A stretch of 18,976 nucleotides of DNA, taken from the NCBI GenBank assembly GCA_020216745.1, contig JAIWNQ010000157.1, forward strand, positions 1 to 18,976, written 5' to 3'. The stretch is from Candidatus Hydrogenedens sp. (GTDB lineage Bacteria; Hydrogenedentota; Hydrogenedentia; Hydrogenedentales; Hydrogenedentaceae). Below, in pieces: positions 8,383 to 18,828 of this stretch. Position 1 is the first letter of the stretch, and the number at the start of each line of letters is the position of its first letter. A program made the position numbers and the translations under genes. The notes under the pieces were generated by a model. That model searched no databases. It was not told where the DNA came from and saw nothing but the letters and a program-made list of their open reading frames with translations.

Positions 8383-9647
8383 CGTTGAACTTTCTCCTTA
8401 CCAGTAGTTTCATTGGTATAGTTCAAATACTTCGTAAAATAATGAATGGCTTCTTCTTCTTTCTCTTTTTCAAGTTGAATTAATGCAAGATTGTAATATG
8501 CTAATGCATATTGAGAATCTAATGTTATCGCCTTATTAAAATATTCTTCTGCTTTATCTAACTGATTCATTCTTCGTAATGTTTCTCCTAAATCATTATA
8601 CACCTGAGGGCAATTACTGCATAAAGTAACAAGGCTTTCAAATGTTTCTTTTGCTTCTTCTAACCGATTCATTTTTAATAATAATCGTCCTAAATTCCTT
8701 TTCGACTCTATTGACTGGTTATCGAGTGTTATTGCTCGTTTATATGCTTTTTCTGCCATTTGATAATCATTTAGATACTCAGAAACAACTCCCAGATTAA
8801 ACCATGCCTCAAAAAATTCTGGAAATAGTTGTGCCGATTTTTTGTAGTATTCATATTTCTTTTTCATATCATCGCTATTAACACCCTTATTATAAAACTC
8901 AATCGCTAAAAGAACCGTTCGGTCTATATTCGGTAAAGGTATAATTTCTGTTTCCAACATATTTAATTTATCCGTTTGACTCTTTGGTATTATTTTTTCA
9001 TAAATTGGAGTCGTCTCTAAATATTTTCGTATCTCTTCAGAAGAAATTGCCAATGAGAAAACAGTCCCTTCTAATTTACCTATTATCATCCCAATAAAAT
9101 CACCCTTATGGTTAAACACAGGTGCTCCACTTGCACCTGGGTCAGCATACATGGTTAATTGAAATACTTTATTCCCTTTGTATAACCGATTTGGATTTGA
9201 AACTGTCCCTGTAATGACTGAAAAAGCCAGATTATCTGGCGATGCCAAAGTAAATACACTTGTCCCTGCATTTACATTAACATCAGCATTAATGTCTACC
9301 CATGAAGAAAAATTGCGATTCGCCTTAAGGATGGATACATCTTTCTCCTTCGAATAGTAAAGTAAAGTCAAGGAGAAAATCTGACCATCAATAAGTTTAC
9401 CTTGAATCTCTTTCGCATTTTTAACCTGATGTGCTGATGCAATAACGTAACCATCGGCTGAAATCACAAAACCACTGGCTTGTATCACATCATCATTGGT
9501 ATCTGTACAATTGATAAGAAGTACCGAACCTTGTTTTTGCCGAACAACATCCTCAAGGTTTTCAGATAACAATAACCTTGCTGGAAACAGTATAATAAGA
9601 AAAATATATATTAGTTTAAACTTCGAATTACTCATGAATCGACACAT
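8343..9647 (-). CDS. Exported trypsin-like serine protease with TPR repeats
   Basis: The 434-residue protein starts with a signal peptide or membrane anchor (hydrophobic stretch 11-27, IYIFLIILFPARLLL). Residues about 32-215 form a trypsin/DegP-type fold. The presumed triad is H73 in IASAHQV, D103 in KEKDVSIL and S173 in DPGASGAPVF. All three are present, although the motifs differ from the usual TNAHVV and GNSGGP. No PDZ domain follows. Residues about 240-420 are TPR repeats instead (for example AWFNLGVVSEYLNDYQMAEK and YNDLGETLRRMNQLDKAEEY). The likely location is the periplasm. The ATG at 9647 is preferred over the in-frame ATG at 9635 because AAAGG sits 5 bases before it. It is the first gene of the leftward cluster, divergent from the ATP synthase operon 88 bases away. 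The 3' end overlaps the kinase start by 40 bases. Confidence 0.88.
   Translation of the reverse strand: MCRFMSNSKFKLIYIFLIILFPARLLLSENLEDVVRQKQGSVLLINCTDTNDDVIQASGFVISADGYVIASAHQVKNAKEIQGKLIDGQIFSLTLLYYSKEKDVSILKANRNFSSWVDINADVNVNAGTSVFTLASPDNLAFSVITGTVSNPNRLYKGNKVFQLTMYADPGASGAPVFNHKGDFIGMIIGKLEGTVFSLAISSEEIRKYLETTPIYEKIIPKSQTDKLNMLETEIIPLPNIDRTVLLAIEFYNKGVNSDDMKKKYEYYKKSAQLFPEFFEAWFNLGVVSEYLNDYQMAEKAYKRAITLDNQSIESKRNLGRLLLKMNRLEEAKETFESLVTLCSNCPQVYNDLGETLRRMNQLDKAEEYFNKAITLDSQYALAYYNLALIQLEKEKEEEAIHYFTKYLNYTNETTGKEKVQRWINEMRNPKMKQ
8394..8399 (-). promoter_or_regulatory. Ribosome binding site of the kinase, inside the protease gene
   Basis: The minus strand reads AAGGAG here, 11 bases upstream of the kinase ATG at 8382. 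It lies within the coding sequence of the protease. It supports the long overlap as real rather than a mis-chosen start. Confidence 0.7.
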
Positions 9648-9735
9648 CGTTACCTTTATTTGTGGTTATATATTAGTTTATATAACATTTTATCATGAAA
9701 TCCGTAAAAATGGTTTACAATTATGGTACTAAATA
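9648..9735. promoter_or_regulatory. Divergent promoter region between the protease-kinase cluster and the atp operon
   Basis: This 88-base gap lies between the two divergent operons and must carry promoters for both unless they are read from elsewhere. It is very A+T-rich, with TATATA/TATAAC-like stretches at about 9666-9688. I could not pick a convincing -35/-10 pair with standard spacing on either strand, and no clear Shine-Dalgarno sequence precedes the first atp gene. Confidence 0.4.
9653..9657 (-). promoter_or_regulatory. Ribosome binding site deciding the protease start
   Basis: The minus strand reads AAAGG 5 bases before the ATG at 9647. The alternative in-frame ATG at 9635 would sit 17 bases away, too far for normal initiation. 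Confidence 0.65.
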
Positions 9736-9948
9736 ATGAAAGTTGATAAAAATTTTCTGAACACATTAAGTACAGTATCCAATTTAGGGTTTTCATTAAC
9801 TATCTTTATATTATTGGGTTTCTTTCTCGGAAACAAATTAGATAATTATTTCCAAACTAATGGTATTCTTCTTGCAGTTTGCGTTTTAACATCTATAATT
9901 TTAGGTTTTGTTAGTTTTTTTATAACAATTTTTAAGAAACTAAAATGA
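9736..9948 (+). CDS. atpZ: AtpZ-like small membrane protein (AtpZ/AtpI family)
   Basis: The protein has 70 residues and two hydrophobic segments (about 15-33 and 42-64). The glycine-rich, Asn/Asp-containing junction FFLGNKLDNYF between them is typical of AtpZ/AtpI-family proteins that open F-type ATP synthase operons. In characterised bacteria, AtpZ and AtpI are accessory proteins linked to c-ring assembly and divalent-cation handling. They are not part of the finished enzyme. The last 4 bases overlap the start of the next gene in an ATGA arrangement. No obvious Shine-Dalgarno sequence precedes the ATG, so the start rests on the reading frame, the length and the family pattern. Confidence 0.75.
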   Translation: MKVDKNFLNTLSTVSNLGFSLTIFILLGFFLGNKLDNYFQTNGILLAVCVLTSIILGFVSFFITIFKKLK

Positions 9949-10298
9949 TTGAGCGAAAATTCCAAATAACTTATTTTATAACATCCCTGCTCGTTATTCT
10001 CTTTCTTTTTATTCTTCTTTATCCTTTCTTCGGAAAAAACACATTAATTTTTGTTACAACGGGCATCTTCAATGTTAGTCTAACTATGATTTCATGGAAA
10101 AGTCTCTATCATTGCTTGAAGAATAACTATGTTGCACCAGTGATATTTTTAGGTGTTATCAAAAAATTAATTTTAATCGTTTTTGTTTTATACCTCTTCA
10201 CTACTATGGAACATAAAATCTCAAACATTTTTTTGTTAAGTTCCGGTTTAATTATTGCACCAATTGTAGTTAGAGTATTATCATATTTTTCAGTATAA
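9945..10298 (+). CDS. atpI: AtpI-like ATP synthase accessory membrane protein
   Basis: The 117-residue protein is almost entirely hydrophobic, with four predicted membrane segments (about 9-29, 31-51, 63-82 and 91-115). Size, topology and position between atpZ and the a-subunit gene match subunit I. Members of this family assist c-ring assembly and are not retained in the holoenzyme. Sequence conservation in this family is low and there is no diagnostic motif, so the call rests largely on context. Its ATG overlaps the stop of atpZ by 4 bases, so translation is probably coupled. A 55-base gap follows before the a subunit. Confidence 0.65.
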   Translation: MIERKFQITYFITSLLVILFLFILLYPFFGKNTLIFVTTGIFNVSLTMISWKSLYHCLKNNYVAPVIFLGVIKKLILIVFVLYLFTTMEHKISNIFLLSSGLIIAPIVVRVLSYFSV

Positions 10299-10353
10299 AA
10301 CAAGGAACCCTATCTGAACAACCGAATAGAAAAAAATATAAATAGGATTAGGC

Positions 10354-11115
10354 ATGGAAGAAATTGGAAAAAGGTGGGTTTTGTACTACATTCCAGGTAC
10401 GGATATTCCGATACCCTTAGGGGGACTCCATGTCTATACCATTATCACCTCATTTTTTGTTTTATTTCTTTTACTAATCATTAGTTATTGGTTTTCGCAC
10501 CGGTTCCAATTTATTCCAACCAAAACACAATCCCTCCTTGAAATCATAATATTATGGTTTAAGTCTCTAATTGAACCGATTATTGAAAACTCCAATATAG
10601 ACATTCTTTATGAGATATTACCTTTTGTATCATCTTTATTTTTATTTATATTTTTCGGCATCCTCTTATCACTTATACCTCTTCCCTATCTCGAAGAGCC
10701 CACAAGTGACCTAAATTGCACAATAGCCCTTGCACTAACCTCCTTATTTTACAGTTGGATAACCGCATTACGATTTAGAGGCTTCCACGGCATAATAAAG
10801 GAGTTTCAAGGACCTTTATACAGTGAAGGGATAGAAGGTCAAGACAAAACATTAATTCAAAAACTCTCAGTTCTATTCTTCTTCCCTTTCAAAATCATAG
10901 AAGAAATTTCTAAAATTATCTCCTTATCATGTCGTCTTTTCGGTAATACTCTTGGTTCTGGAATAGTTAGTATTGTTATTTCGACCTTAACCTTTTATAT
11001 GTTTGTTCCAATTTTAATTGATGTTCTGTTAACAGGTTTTGAAGCGTTTATTCAGGCTTTTGTATTTGCATCACTGAGTACAGTATATATCTCTTCATAT
11101 TTTGCTGAACATTAA
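10354..11115 (+). CDS. atpB: ATP synthase Fo subunit a
   Basis: The 253-residue membrane protein forms the stator half-channels next to the c ring. The essential arginine is R194 in SLSCRLFGN, which corresponds to E. coli R210. The conserved last helix, GFEAFIQAFVFASLSTVYI, carries Q234, corresponding to Q252. The N-terminal part has IPIPLGGLHVYT before the first membrane helix, a region equivalent to the usual HV(F)xT start. The family's GFHG region is followed by a loop of about 30 residues. AGGAT lies about 8 bases before the ATG, supporting this start. It ends 25 bases before the c subunit. The channel arginine is intact, so the subunit should be functional. Confidence 0.95.
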   Translation: MEEIGKRWVLYYIPGTDIPIPLGGLHVYTIITSFFVLFLLLIISYWFSHRFQFIPTKTQSLLEIIILWFKSLIEPIIENSNIDILYEILPFVSSLFLFIFFGILLSLIPLPYLEEPTSDLNCTIALALTSLFYSWITALRFRGFHGIIKEFQGPLYSEGIEGQDKTLIQKLSVLFFFPFKIIEEISKIISLSCRLFGNTLGSGIVSIVISTLTFYMFVPILIDVLLTGFEAFIQAFVFASLSTVYISSYFAEH

Positions 11116-11127
11116 ATCTATAACTAT

Positions 11128-11134
11128 AAAGGAG
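11128..11134 (+). promoter_or_regulatory. Strong ribosome binding site of the c subunit
   Basis: AAAGGAG lies 6 bases before the ATG at 11141 and is the best Shine-Dalgarno sequence in the operon. It fixes the start against a possible upstream TTG at 11102. It fits the need for many c copies per enzyme. Confidence 0.8.
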
Positions 11135-11140
11135 TGTTTT

Positions 11141-11467
11141 ATGGACACAAATTCATGGCTCAACGTACTTCACTTTATAACAGCACAAACTGCTTCTACT
11201 ACTGGTAACAGCAGTTCACTTATCAGCGGAGAAGATTATAAAATCATCTTTGCATGCATTTCCGCCGCAATAACTATGGGTTTGGTAGGTGTAGCAGCAG
11301 CATTATCAGAAGGGTATGCAGCCGCAAAGGCATGTGAAGGAATAGCACGCAATCCAGAATCTTCAGGACCTGTTACTCGAACTATGATTATCGGACAAGC
11401 AGTAACAGAATCTGTTGCTATTTATGCACTTGTGATTGCCATTATCATTCTTTTCCTAATGGTTTAA
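11141..11467 (+). CDS. atpE: ATP synthase Fo subunit c, sodium-type two-carboxylate site
   Basis: The 108-residue proteolipid forms the rotor ring. A polar N-terminal extension of about 30 residues precedes the usual helical hairpin. This makes it longer than the common 75-90 residue form, and it may be a signal-like or processed segment. Helix 1 ends with LSEGYAAAKA, the loop is EGIARNPESSG, and helix 2 is IIGQAVTESVAIYALV. Aligned with Propionigenium/Ilyobacter c, helix 2 keeps V88, E90, S91 and Y95 (V63, E65, S66, Y70). Helix 1 has E57 where those have Q32. The 33-residue spacing is identical. This is the pattern reported for Fusobacterium nucleatum. The helix-1 glycine motif is partly replaced: G50, A52, A54, S56, G58. 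Confidence 0.93.
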   Translation: MDTNSWLNVLHFITAQTASTTGNSSSLISGEDYKIIFACISAAITMGLVGVAAALSEGYAAAKACEGIARNPESSGPVTRTMIIGQAVTESVAIYALVIAIIILFLMV

Positions 11468-11476
11468 TTACTATAT

Positions 11477-11908
11477 ATGATTACCATCAATTTCACAATA
11501 ATTATTGAATTATTACTATTTGTTATATTCTTTATTGTGTTAAGAAAACTCATTTGGTCACCTCTTTTAAACACCATCAAACATAGAGAAGAGTTCTTTG
11601 AAAAAAAGAAAAGAGAAGTAGAAACATATAAGAGCAAAGCCAACCAATTAAGAATCGATTACCAAAAACAAATTGAAATGATTCAAAAAAATTATGAGAC
11701 TGAAATTGATACTATTGTGCGTAATGCATATAACCAACAAAGAAAAATCATAGAACAAGAGCAAACACGTGCCCGAGAATTACTAAATCAATACCACAAT
11801 GAATTAGAAAAACACTTTTATATAAATAGAGATTCTATCGAACCATACACAACAGAATTAGCAGAAAAGATACAGCAATGCTTAGCCAGTCAAAAGAAAC
11901 TTTTTTAA
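11477..11908 (+). CDS. ATP synthase Fo subunit b' (first b-type subunit)
   Basis: The 143-residue protein has one N-terminal membrane helix (about 5-23, FTIIIELLLFVIFFIVL). The family motif LRKLIWSPLLNTIKHREEFF (22-41) comes next, then a long charged helix suited to the coiled-coil peripheral stalk that ties subunit a to F1 via delta. It is somewhat shorter than the usual 155-170 residues. A second b-type gene follows at once, so the stalk is probably a b/b' heterodimer, as in phototrophs and several other phyla. No clear Shine-Dalgarno sequence precedes the ATG, 9 bases after the c-subunit gene. The 3' end overlaps the next gene by 31 bases. Confidence 0.85.
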   Translation: MITINFTIIIELLLFVIFFIVLRKLIWSPLLNTIKHREEFFEKKKREVETYKSKANQLRIDYQKQIEMIQKNYETEIDTIVRNAYNQQRKIIEQEQTRARELLNQYHNELEKHFYINRDSIEPYTTELAEKIQQCLASQKKLF

Positions 11909-12663
11909 AGAAGCATAAAAGATTTTTCGTAATAATTTCTGTCCTATATATTACAGGTGCTTGTATCGGGATTTATTTATTTCACTCACCCAATTTATCA
12001 AAAGAATATTTATCCAAATACTCAGAAGAGCATTTTAAGTATAGAGAAATTATCAAGGATACGGATTACTTTAAATTCAGACAAAGACCCCACCTTTACA
12101 TAGGCACACCTGAAAAACAAAACCTGTTCAATTATGCTATACATTATGAGAATAAACCTGACTATCAATCTGAAATTAGAAGAATTAATTATTATTTACT
12201 CTGGTTTAAATCTCTTAATACAATCACCCTAATATCAATATTCATCCGTTTGGGGTGGTCTCCCCTATTAAGATACATCGATAAATATCAGAGAAACATT
12301 TTAAATCAGCGAAACGACTTGGAAAAAATGCTTCAATCCTCTACCTCCGAACTAAAAGAAGCAGAGGAAATTTATCGAACATTGGAAAACTATAAAAAAG
12401 AAAAGGAACAACAAAAAGAAAACATTATAAAAACGAAACTTCAAGAAATCGAAAGACAAAATCAATTGGCAAAAGAACAAATTGAGTTTCTATTAGAAAC
12501 TAAGAAGAAAGAAGAGGTTTTGAACTATGTAAATAATATTAAACGGTTGCTAATTGAAGAATCCATTAGAAAAATAGAAATGGAATTATCAGAAACAGAA
12601 ACATCCGAACGCCTTGCTCAAACAATAAGCAAATTCAATTTCTTAATTAACATGCTGTCGTAG
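11878..12663 (+). CDS. atpF: ATP synthase Fo subunit b with extra N-terminal membrane helix and external segment
   Basis: The 261-residue protein is about 100 residues longer than a typical b subunit. The C-terminal part is a normal b: a membrane helix about 104-124, the motif IRLGWSPLLRYIDKYQRN (123-140), then a long Glu/Lys-rich coiled coil to about 245. In front there is an additional hydrophobic helix (about 16-35, FVIISVLYITGACIGIYLF). Between the helices is a polar, aromatic-rich segment of about 68 residues (36-103) that should lie outside the cytoplasm. I see no other ATG before the second helix, so the extension appears genuine, although it could also be a cleaved signal sequence. 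It overlaps b' by 31 bases and is followed 9 bases later by delta. Confidence 0.8.
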   Translation: MLSQSKETFLKKHKRFFVIISVLYITGACIGIYLFHSPNLSKEYLSKYSEEHFKYREIIKDTDYFKFRQRPHLYIGTPEKQNLFNYAIHYENKPDYQSEIRRINYYLLWFKSLNTITLISIFIRLGWSPLLRYIDKYQRNILNQRNDLEKMLQSSTSELKEAEEIYRTLENYKKEKEQQKENIIKTKLQEIERQNQLAKEQIEFLLETKKKEEVLNYVNNIKRLLIEESIRKIEMELSETETSERLAQTISKFNFLINMLS

Positions 12664-12672
12664 GTATAAAAC

Positions 12673-13245
12673 ATGAATTATACAACAAGAAATAAATTAG
12701 CCACCCGATATGCAGAAGCGTTAAAGTCTCTAATACATGATGAGCAAGAACTATTAAAGGTTAACGAGGCATATCAAACTCTTTCTGCAGTTATGAGAAA
12801 AGAACCTCGCTTTATGTCTTTTTTAAAGAACCCTTCTATACCTTATGAAAATAAAATACTATTACTAAATAAAATCTTAGAGACTGTTAATCCCCCTGAT
12901 TACTTCATAAAATTAGGGGAATATTTAATCAAACGACAACGAGTAGATTTAATCCCATATATAGCCGATGTTTTCTTAGATAAAATTGACCCATGGTTAA
13001 ACCGTATTGAGGTGGAAGTTATAACAGCAACACGTATAACCCCCGAATCTGAAAAATCGTTGATTAAAACACTTGAACATTTTACAGGTAAGACAGTCCG
13101 ATTAGTAAAACAGATAAACCCACGAATATTAGGCGGAATTATCGTCCGCTTCTACGGTTTTTCTTTTGATTTCAGTTATAAAACACAATTAGAAAAATTA
13201 AAAGAAGAAATTATGAAAAAGGAAATAGATGTCCATGTCATATAA
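12673..13245 (+). CDS. atpH: ATP synthase F1 subunit delta
   Basis: The 190-residue protein has the normal length for delta, which sits on top of F1 and binds the peripheral stalk. The N-terminal helical bundle starts with [12 protein letters not shown] (9-20). The motif [20 protein letters not shown] (46-65) corresponds to the family's F-L-x-NP region. Near the C-terminus [19 protein letters not shown] (148-166) corresponds to the conserved GGI-x-x-x-x-G-x-x-x-D signature. It lies between the b genes and alpha, the standard order. The last 17 bases overlap the start of alpha, so the two are probably translated in a coupled way. Confidence 0.93.
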   Translation: MNYTTRNKLATRYAEALKSLIHDEQELLKVNEAYQTLSAVMRKEPRFMSFLKNPSIPYENKILLLNKILETVNPPDYFIKLGEYLIKRQRVDLIPYIADVFLDKIDPWLNRIEVEVITATRITPESEKSLIKTLEHFTGKTVRLVKQINPRILGGIIVRFYGFSFDFSYKTQLEKLKEEIMKKEIDVHVI

Positions 13246-14755
13246 CCCACGTATTGATGAAATAACAAACCTGATAAAACAACAAATTAGTTCATATTCA
13301 GGAAGTATCGAAGTCTCAGAAACGGGAACTGTTATCCAAAGTGGTGATGGTATTGCACGAATTTTCGGATTAGAAGATGCCTTTATGGGAGAACTTATTG
13401 ATTTACCCCATAATGTCAAAGGAATGGTTTTTAATTTAGAAGAAGACCACATAGGAGCAATATTATTAGGTGATTATGAAACAATAAAGGAAGGTGATTT
13501 AGCCAAACGCACATGGCGAGTCGCTTCCGTTCCCGTAGGTGAATCCTTAATAGGTCGTGTTGTAAATGCATTAGGCGAGCCTGTCGATGCAGGTGGTCCT
13601 ATCCAGGCGGTGGAACATTACCCTGTAGAACGAATTTCGCCAGGCATCATTGAACGCACACCTGTAAATATTCCATTGCTTACAGGTATTAAAGCCATTG
13701 ATTCGATGGTACCAATCGGGAGAGGGCAAAGGGAACTCATCATCGGCGACAGACAAACAGGTAAAACCTCTTTGGCAATTGATACAATCATCAACCAAAG
13801 CGATAAAAATGTAATCTGTATTTATGTCGCTATTGGTCAAAAACGTTCCACTGTTGCCCAAATTGTCAATGACCTCACCAATTTTGGGGCTATGAAATAT
13901 ACTATCATCGTATCAGCCACCGCTTCGGAACCAGCACCGATGCAATACCTCGCACCCTTTGCTGGATGTGCTATGGGGGAATATTTCCGAGATAAAGGAG
14001 AACACGTATTAATCATATATGATGACCTATCAAAACATGCATCCGCATACCGCCAAATCTCCTTACTTCTAAGACGTCCACCAGGAAGAGAAGCTTACCC
14101 TGGTGATATTTTTTATCTACACAGCCGATTATTAGAAAGGTCTGCATGTCTACATCCATCAAAAGGAGGAGGCACCCTTACAGCCTTACCTATCGTTGAA
14201 ACACAAGAAGGAGACGTCTCCTCTTATATCCCTACAAATGTTATATCCATCACAGATGGACAAATCTATTTAGATTCTCCCCTATTTTATTCAGGTATAC
14301 GCCCTGCAATAAATCCTGGAATTAGTGTCTCAAGAGTTGGTGGTTCCGCTCAAACCCCTATTATGAAAAAAATCGCTGGAACCCTACGTATCTTAATGGC
14401 ACAATATCGAGAATTAGAAGTTTTTAGTCAATTCGGAAGCGAGTTAGACGAATCGTCAAAAGCTCAATTAGAAAGAGGTAAAAGACTGACTAAAATATTA
14501 ACTCAAGACCGATTTAAACCCTGCGGATTATCAGAACAAATCATTATCATCTTCGCAGGAATTTATGGATTCACTGATAAAATTCCCCTAAACGACCTAA
14601 CACGCTTTGAAACTGAACTCACTGCATATATTAAAAATAGTCATCCTGACCTCTATGTCTATTTAGGCTCTAACTCAAAGTGGGATGATACGAAACATAA
14701 GGAGCTTGAAGATACAATCCAACTATTCTTAGAAAAACACTGGCATGACAAATAG
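13229..14755 (+). CDS. atpA: ATP synthase F1 subunit alpha
   Basis: The 508-residue protein has the usual length and is the non-catalytic nucleotide-binding subunit of the F1 hexamer. The N-terminal beta barrel (about 28-95) includes [16 protein letters not shown]. The P-loop is GDRQTGKT (173-180). [20 protein letters not shown] (279-298) and [20 protein letters not shown] (324-343) are highly conserved. R369 in [10 protein letters not shown] is the arginine finger that reaches into the beta catalytic site. The start at 13229 is preferred to the in-frame ATG at 13235 because AAGGA lies about 5 bases upstream. Both are possible and differ by only two residues. It overlaps delta by 17 bases and is followed 18 bases later by gamma. 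Confidence 0.98.
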   Translation: MSMSYNPRIDEITNLIKQQISSYSGSIEVSETGTVIQSGDGIARIFGLEDAFMGELIDLPHNVKGMVFNLEEDHIGAILLGDYETIKEGDLAKRTWRVASVPVGESLIGRVVNALGEPVDAGGPIQAVEHYPVERISPGIIERTPVNIPLLTGIKAIDSMVPIGRGQRELIIGDRQTGKTSLAIDTIINQSDKNVICIYVAIGQKRSTVAQIVNDLTNFGAMKYTIIVSATASEPAPMQYLAPFAGCAMGEYFRDKGEHVLIIYDDLSKHASAYRQISLLLRRPPGREAYPGDIFYLHSRLLERSACLHPSKGGGTLTALPIVETQEGDVSSYIPTNVISITDGQIYLDSPLFYSGIRPAINPGISVSRVGGSAQTPIMKKIAGTLRILMAQYRELEVFSQFGSELDESSKAQLERGKRLTKILTQDRFKPCGLSEQIIIIFAGIYGFTDKIPLNDLTRFETELTAYIKNSHPDLYVYLGSNSKWDDTKHKELEDTIQLFLEKHWHDK

Positions 14756-14773
14756 ATACAATAGGATAAAACA

Positions 14774-17468
<2,695 letters not shown>

Positions 17469-17476
<8 letters not shown>

Positions 17477-18599
17477 TACAGTCCCATCAATTAACATAAA
17501 ACAAAATGAAGAAAAACGAATCTTAAGAGGGCATTATTGGATTTTCAAAAACGAAATATCAAAACCATACACACTTCAAGATGGAGATATCATTGATATT
17601 TTAACATCCAATGGCAGGTTTCTATGTCGGAGTTTTTACCAATCTACGGGCAACATTTTTGCACGTGTGCTCAGTTTCCACCAGGAAGATATTAACACTA
17701 CCTTCTTCAAAAAAAGATTAAAAATAGCCTTAGATTTACGTCAACAACTTTTTCGCAATTCATCCGTTTTCCGATGGATACATGCAGAAAGCGATGGACT
17801 ACCAGGCTTAATTATAGACCGATACGACTCTGTAATCGTTATTGACTCAAATTGCCATTTCTATAAACAACACGGGCAGGAACTTATAACAGCCCTAAAA
17901 AGCTTCGATGGAGTTAAACATATTTACTTCAGAACAGCAGAAGAACTATCAACAGATTTACCAGACAAGATTATTTGTGAAATTAACAACTTAAAAACAG
18001 TTATCCCTATTAAAACAGGACAAAAAACAGGTCTCTTTCTTGACCAAAGATTTAATTACCTCTACTCACAAAAATATTTTCATAATGCTAACATCCTCGA
18101 CTGTTTTTGTTATGTCGGACTTTGGTCAAACCATGCGGTACAAGCAGGGGCATCTTTCGTAACAGGTATCGACTCCTCAAGTGAAGCAATCCGATTAGCA
18201 CAAAGGAACGCAGAATTAAACACCTACTCCTCAAAAATAAAATTTATAGAAACAGATGTCGAAAAGGCATTGATAGACAAGAAAGAATACGACGTTGTAA
18301 TATTAGACCCACCTGCTTATGTAAAAAGAAAAGAAGATACAAAAAAAGCCTTCGCTAAATATCAAAAAATAAACACATTAGCAATACAATGCCTTAAAAA
18401 AGAAGGCATCTTAATTACATGTTCCTGTTCCCACTTTATTTCACAACAAGACTTCAAAGAAATTATAAAAAGGTCGGTAAGAAACACCTCACGGAAAGCA
18501 AAATTACTCGAATTTCATGGGGCTTCACCTGACCATCCCGAAATCCTATTAATGCCCGAACTATCATACCTAAAATGTGCCATCTTACAAATACTATAA
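17469..18599 (+). CDS. rlmI: RlmI-type class I SAM-dependent rRNA methyltransferase
   Basis: The 376-residue protein has the layout of RlmI/YccW, which methylates cytosine 1962 of 23S rRNA at C5. An N-terminal PUA domain (about 8-72) includes ILRGHYWIFKNEI. A linker domain contains AESDGLPGLIIDRYD (106-120). The family motif GQKTGLFLDQR is at 184-194. The SAM-binding motif I, ILDCFCYVGLWS, is at 209-220. ILDPPAY is at 278-284 and the catalytic-type cysteine motif TCSCSHF is at 317-323. Start ATG 17469 is preferred to GTG 17454 because PUA homology begins just after it, and it overlaps epsilon by only 8 bases. Its fusion to the atp transcript is unusual; the target base is inferred from the family. 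Confidence 0.87.
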
Positions 18600-18744
18600 A
18601 AAAATTCTATCCAAATATATCCTGCTATTGAGTTGAGACAGATAGTAAACAACGATATGCTATGGTGATGACAGAAATACCAGCTATATCCATAAAACCA
18701 ATATAACAAATATACCTTCCCCAGAAAACAAACACTTCTCCCTG

Positions 18745-18780
18745 TGTCTTTTACTTCGCAATTACACAAGTAAAAGAACA
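18745..18780. repeat. Inverted repeat, 9-base perfect stem plus extension
   Basis: CTTTTACTT at 18748-18756 pairs perfectly with AAGTAAAAG at 18768-18776 around an 11-base loop. One bulged A and three further pairs (TGT/ACA) extend the stem. It could act as a transcription terminator or processing hairpin for the atp-rlmI transcript. It has no U-tract directly after it on the plus strand, so intrinsic termination is uncertain. Confidence 0.5.
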
Positions 18781-18783
18781 TTT

Positions 18784-18828
18784 AACCACAGAGTTTTCTC
18801 AATTCTTTCCTCCGTGTCCTCTGTGGTT
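18784..18828. repeat. Inverted repeat of CCACAGAG type, likely dispersed intergenic element
   Basis: AACCACAGAG at 18784-18793 is matched by CTCTGTGGTT at 18819-18828, a perfect 10-base stem around 25 bases. The right half read on the minus strand is CCACAGAGGACACGGAGG. This resembles, from memory, short palindromic CCACAGAG elements scattered in many environmental bacterial genomes. It begins 3 bases after the preceding hairpin, and together they may form one composite element. Confidence 0.6.

Noticed and set aside
11102..11140. Upstream TTG start for subunit c
   Set aside because: The start would lie inside subunit a, and a strong AAAGGAG points to the ATG at 11141.
18515..18781. 88-codon minus-strand open frame at the end of the methyltransferase
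   Set aside because: Its first part is the hairpin region and its second part is antisense to rlmI; the Cys/Tyr-rich product resembles no known protein.
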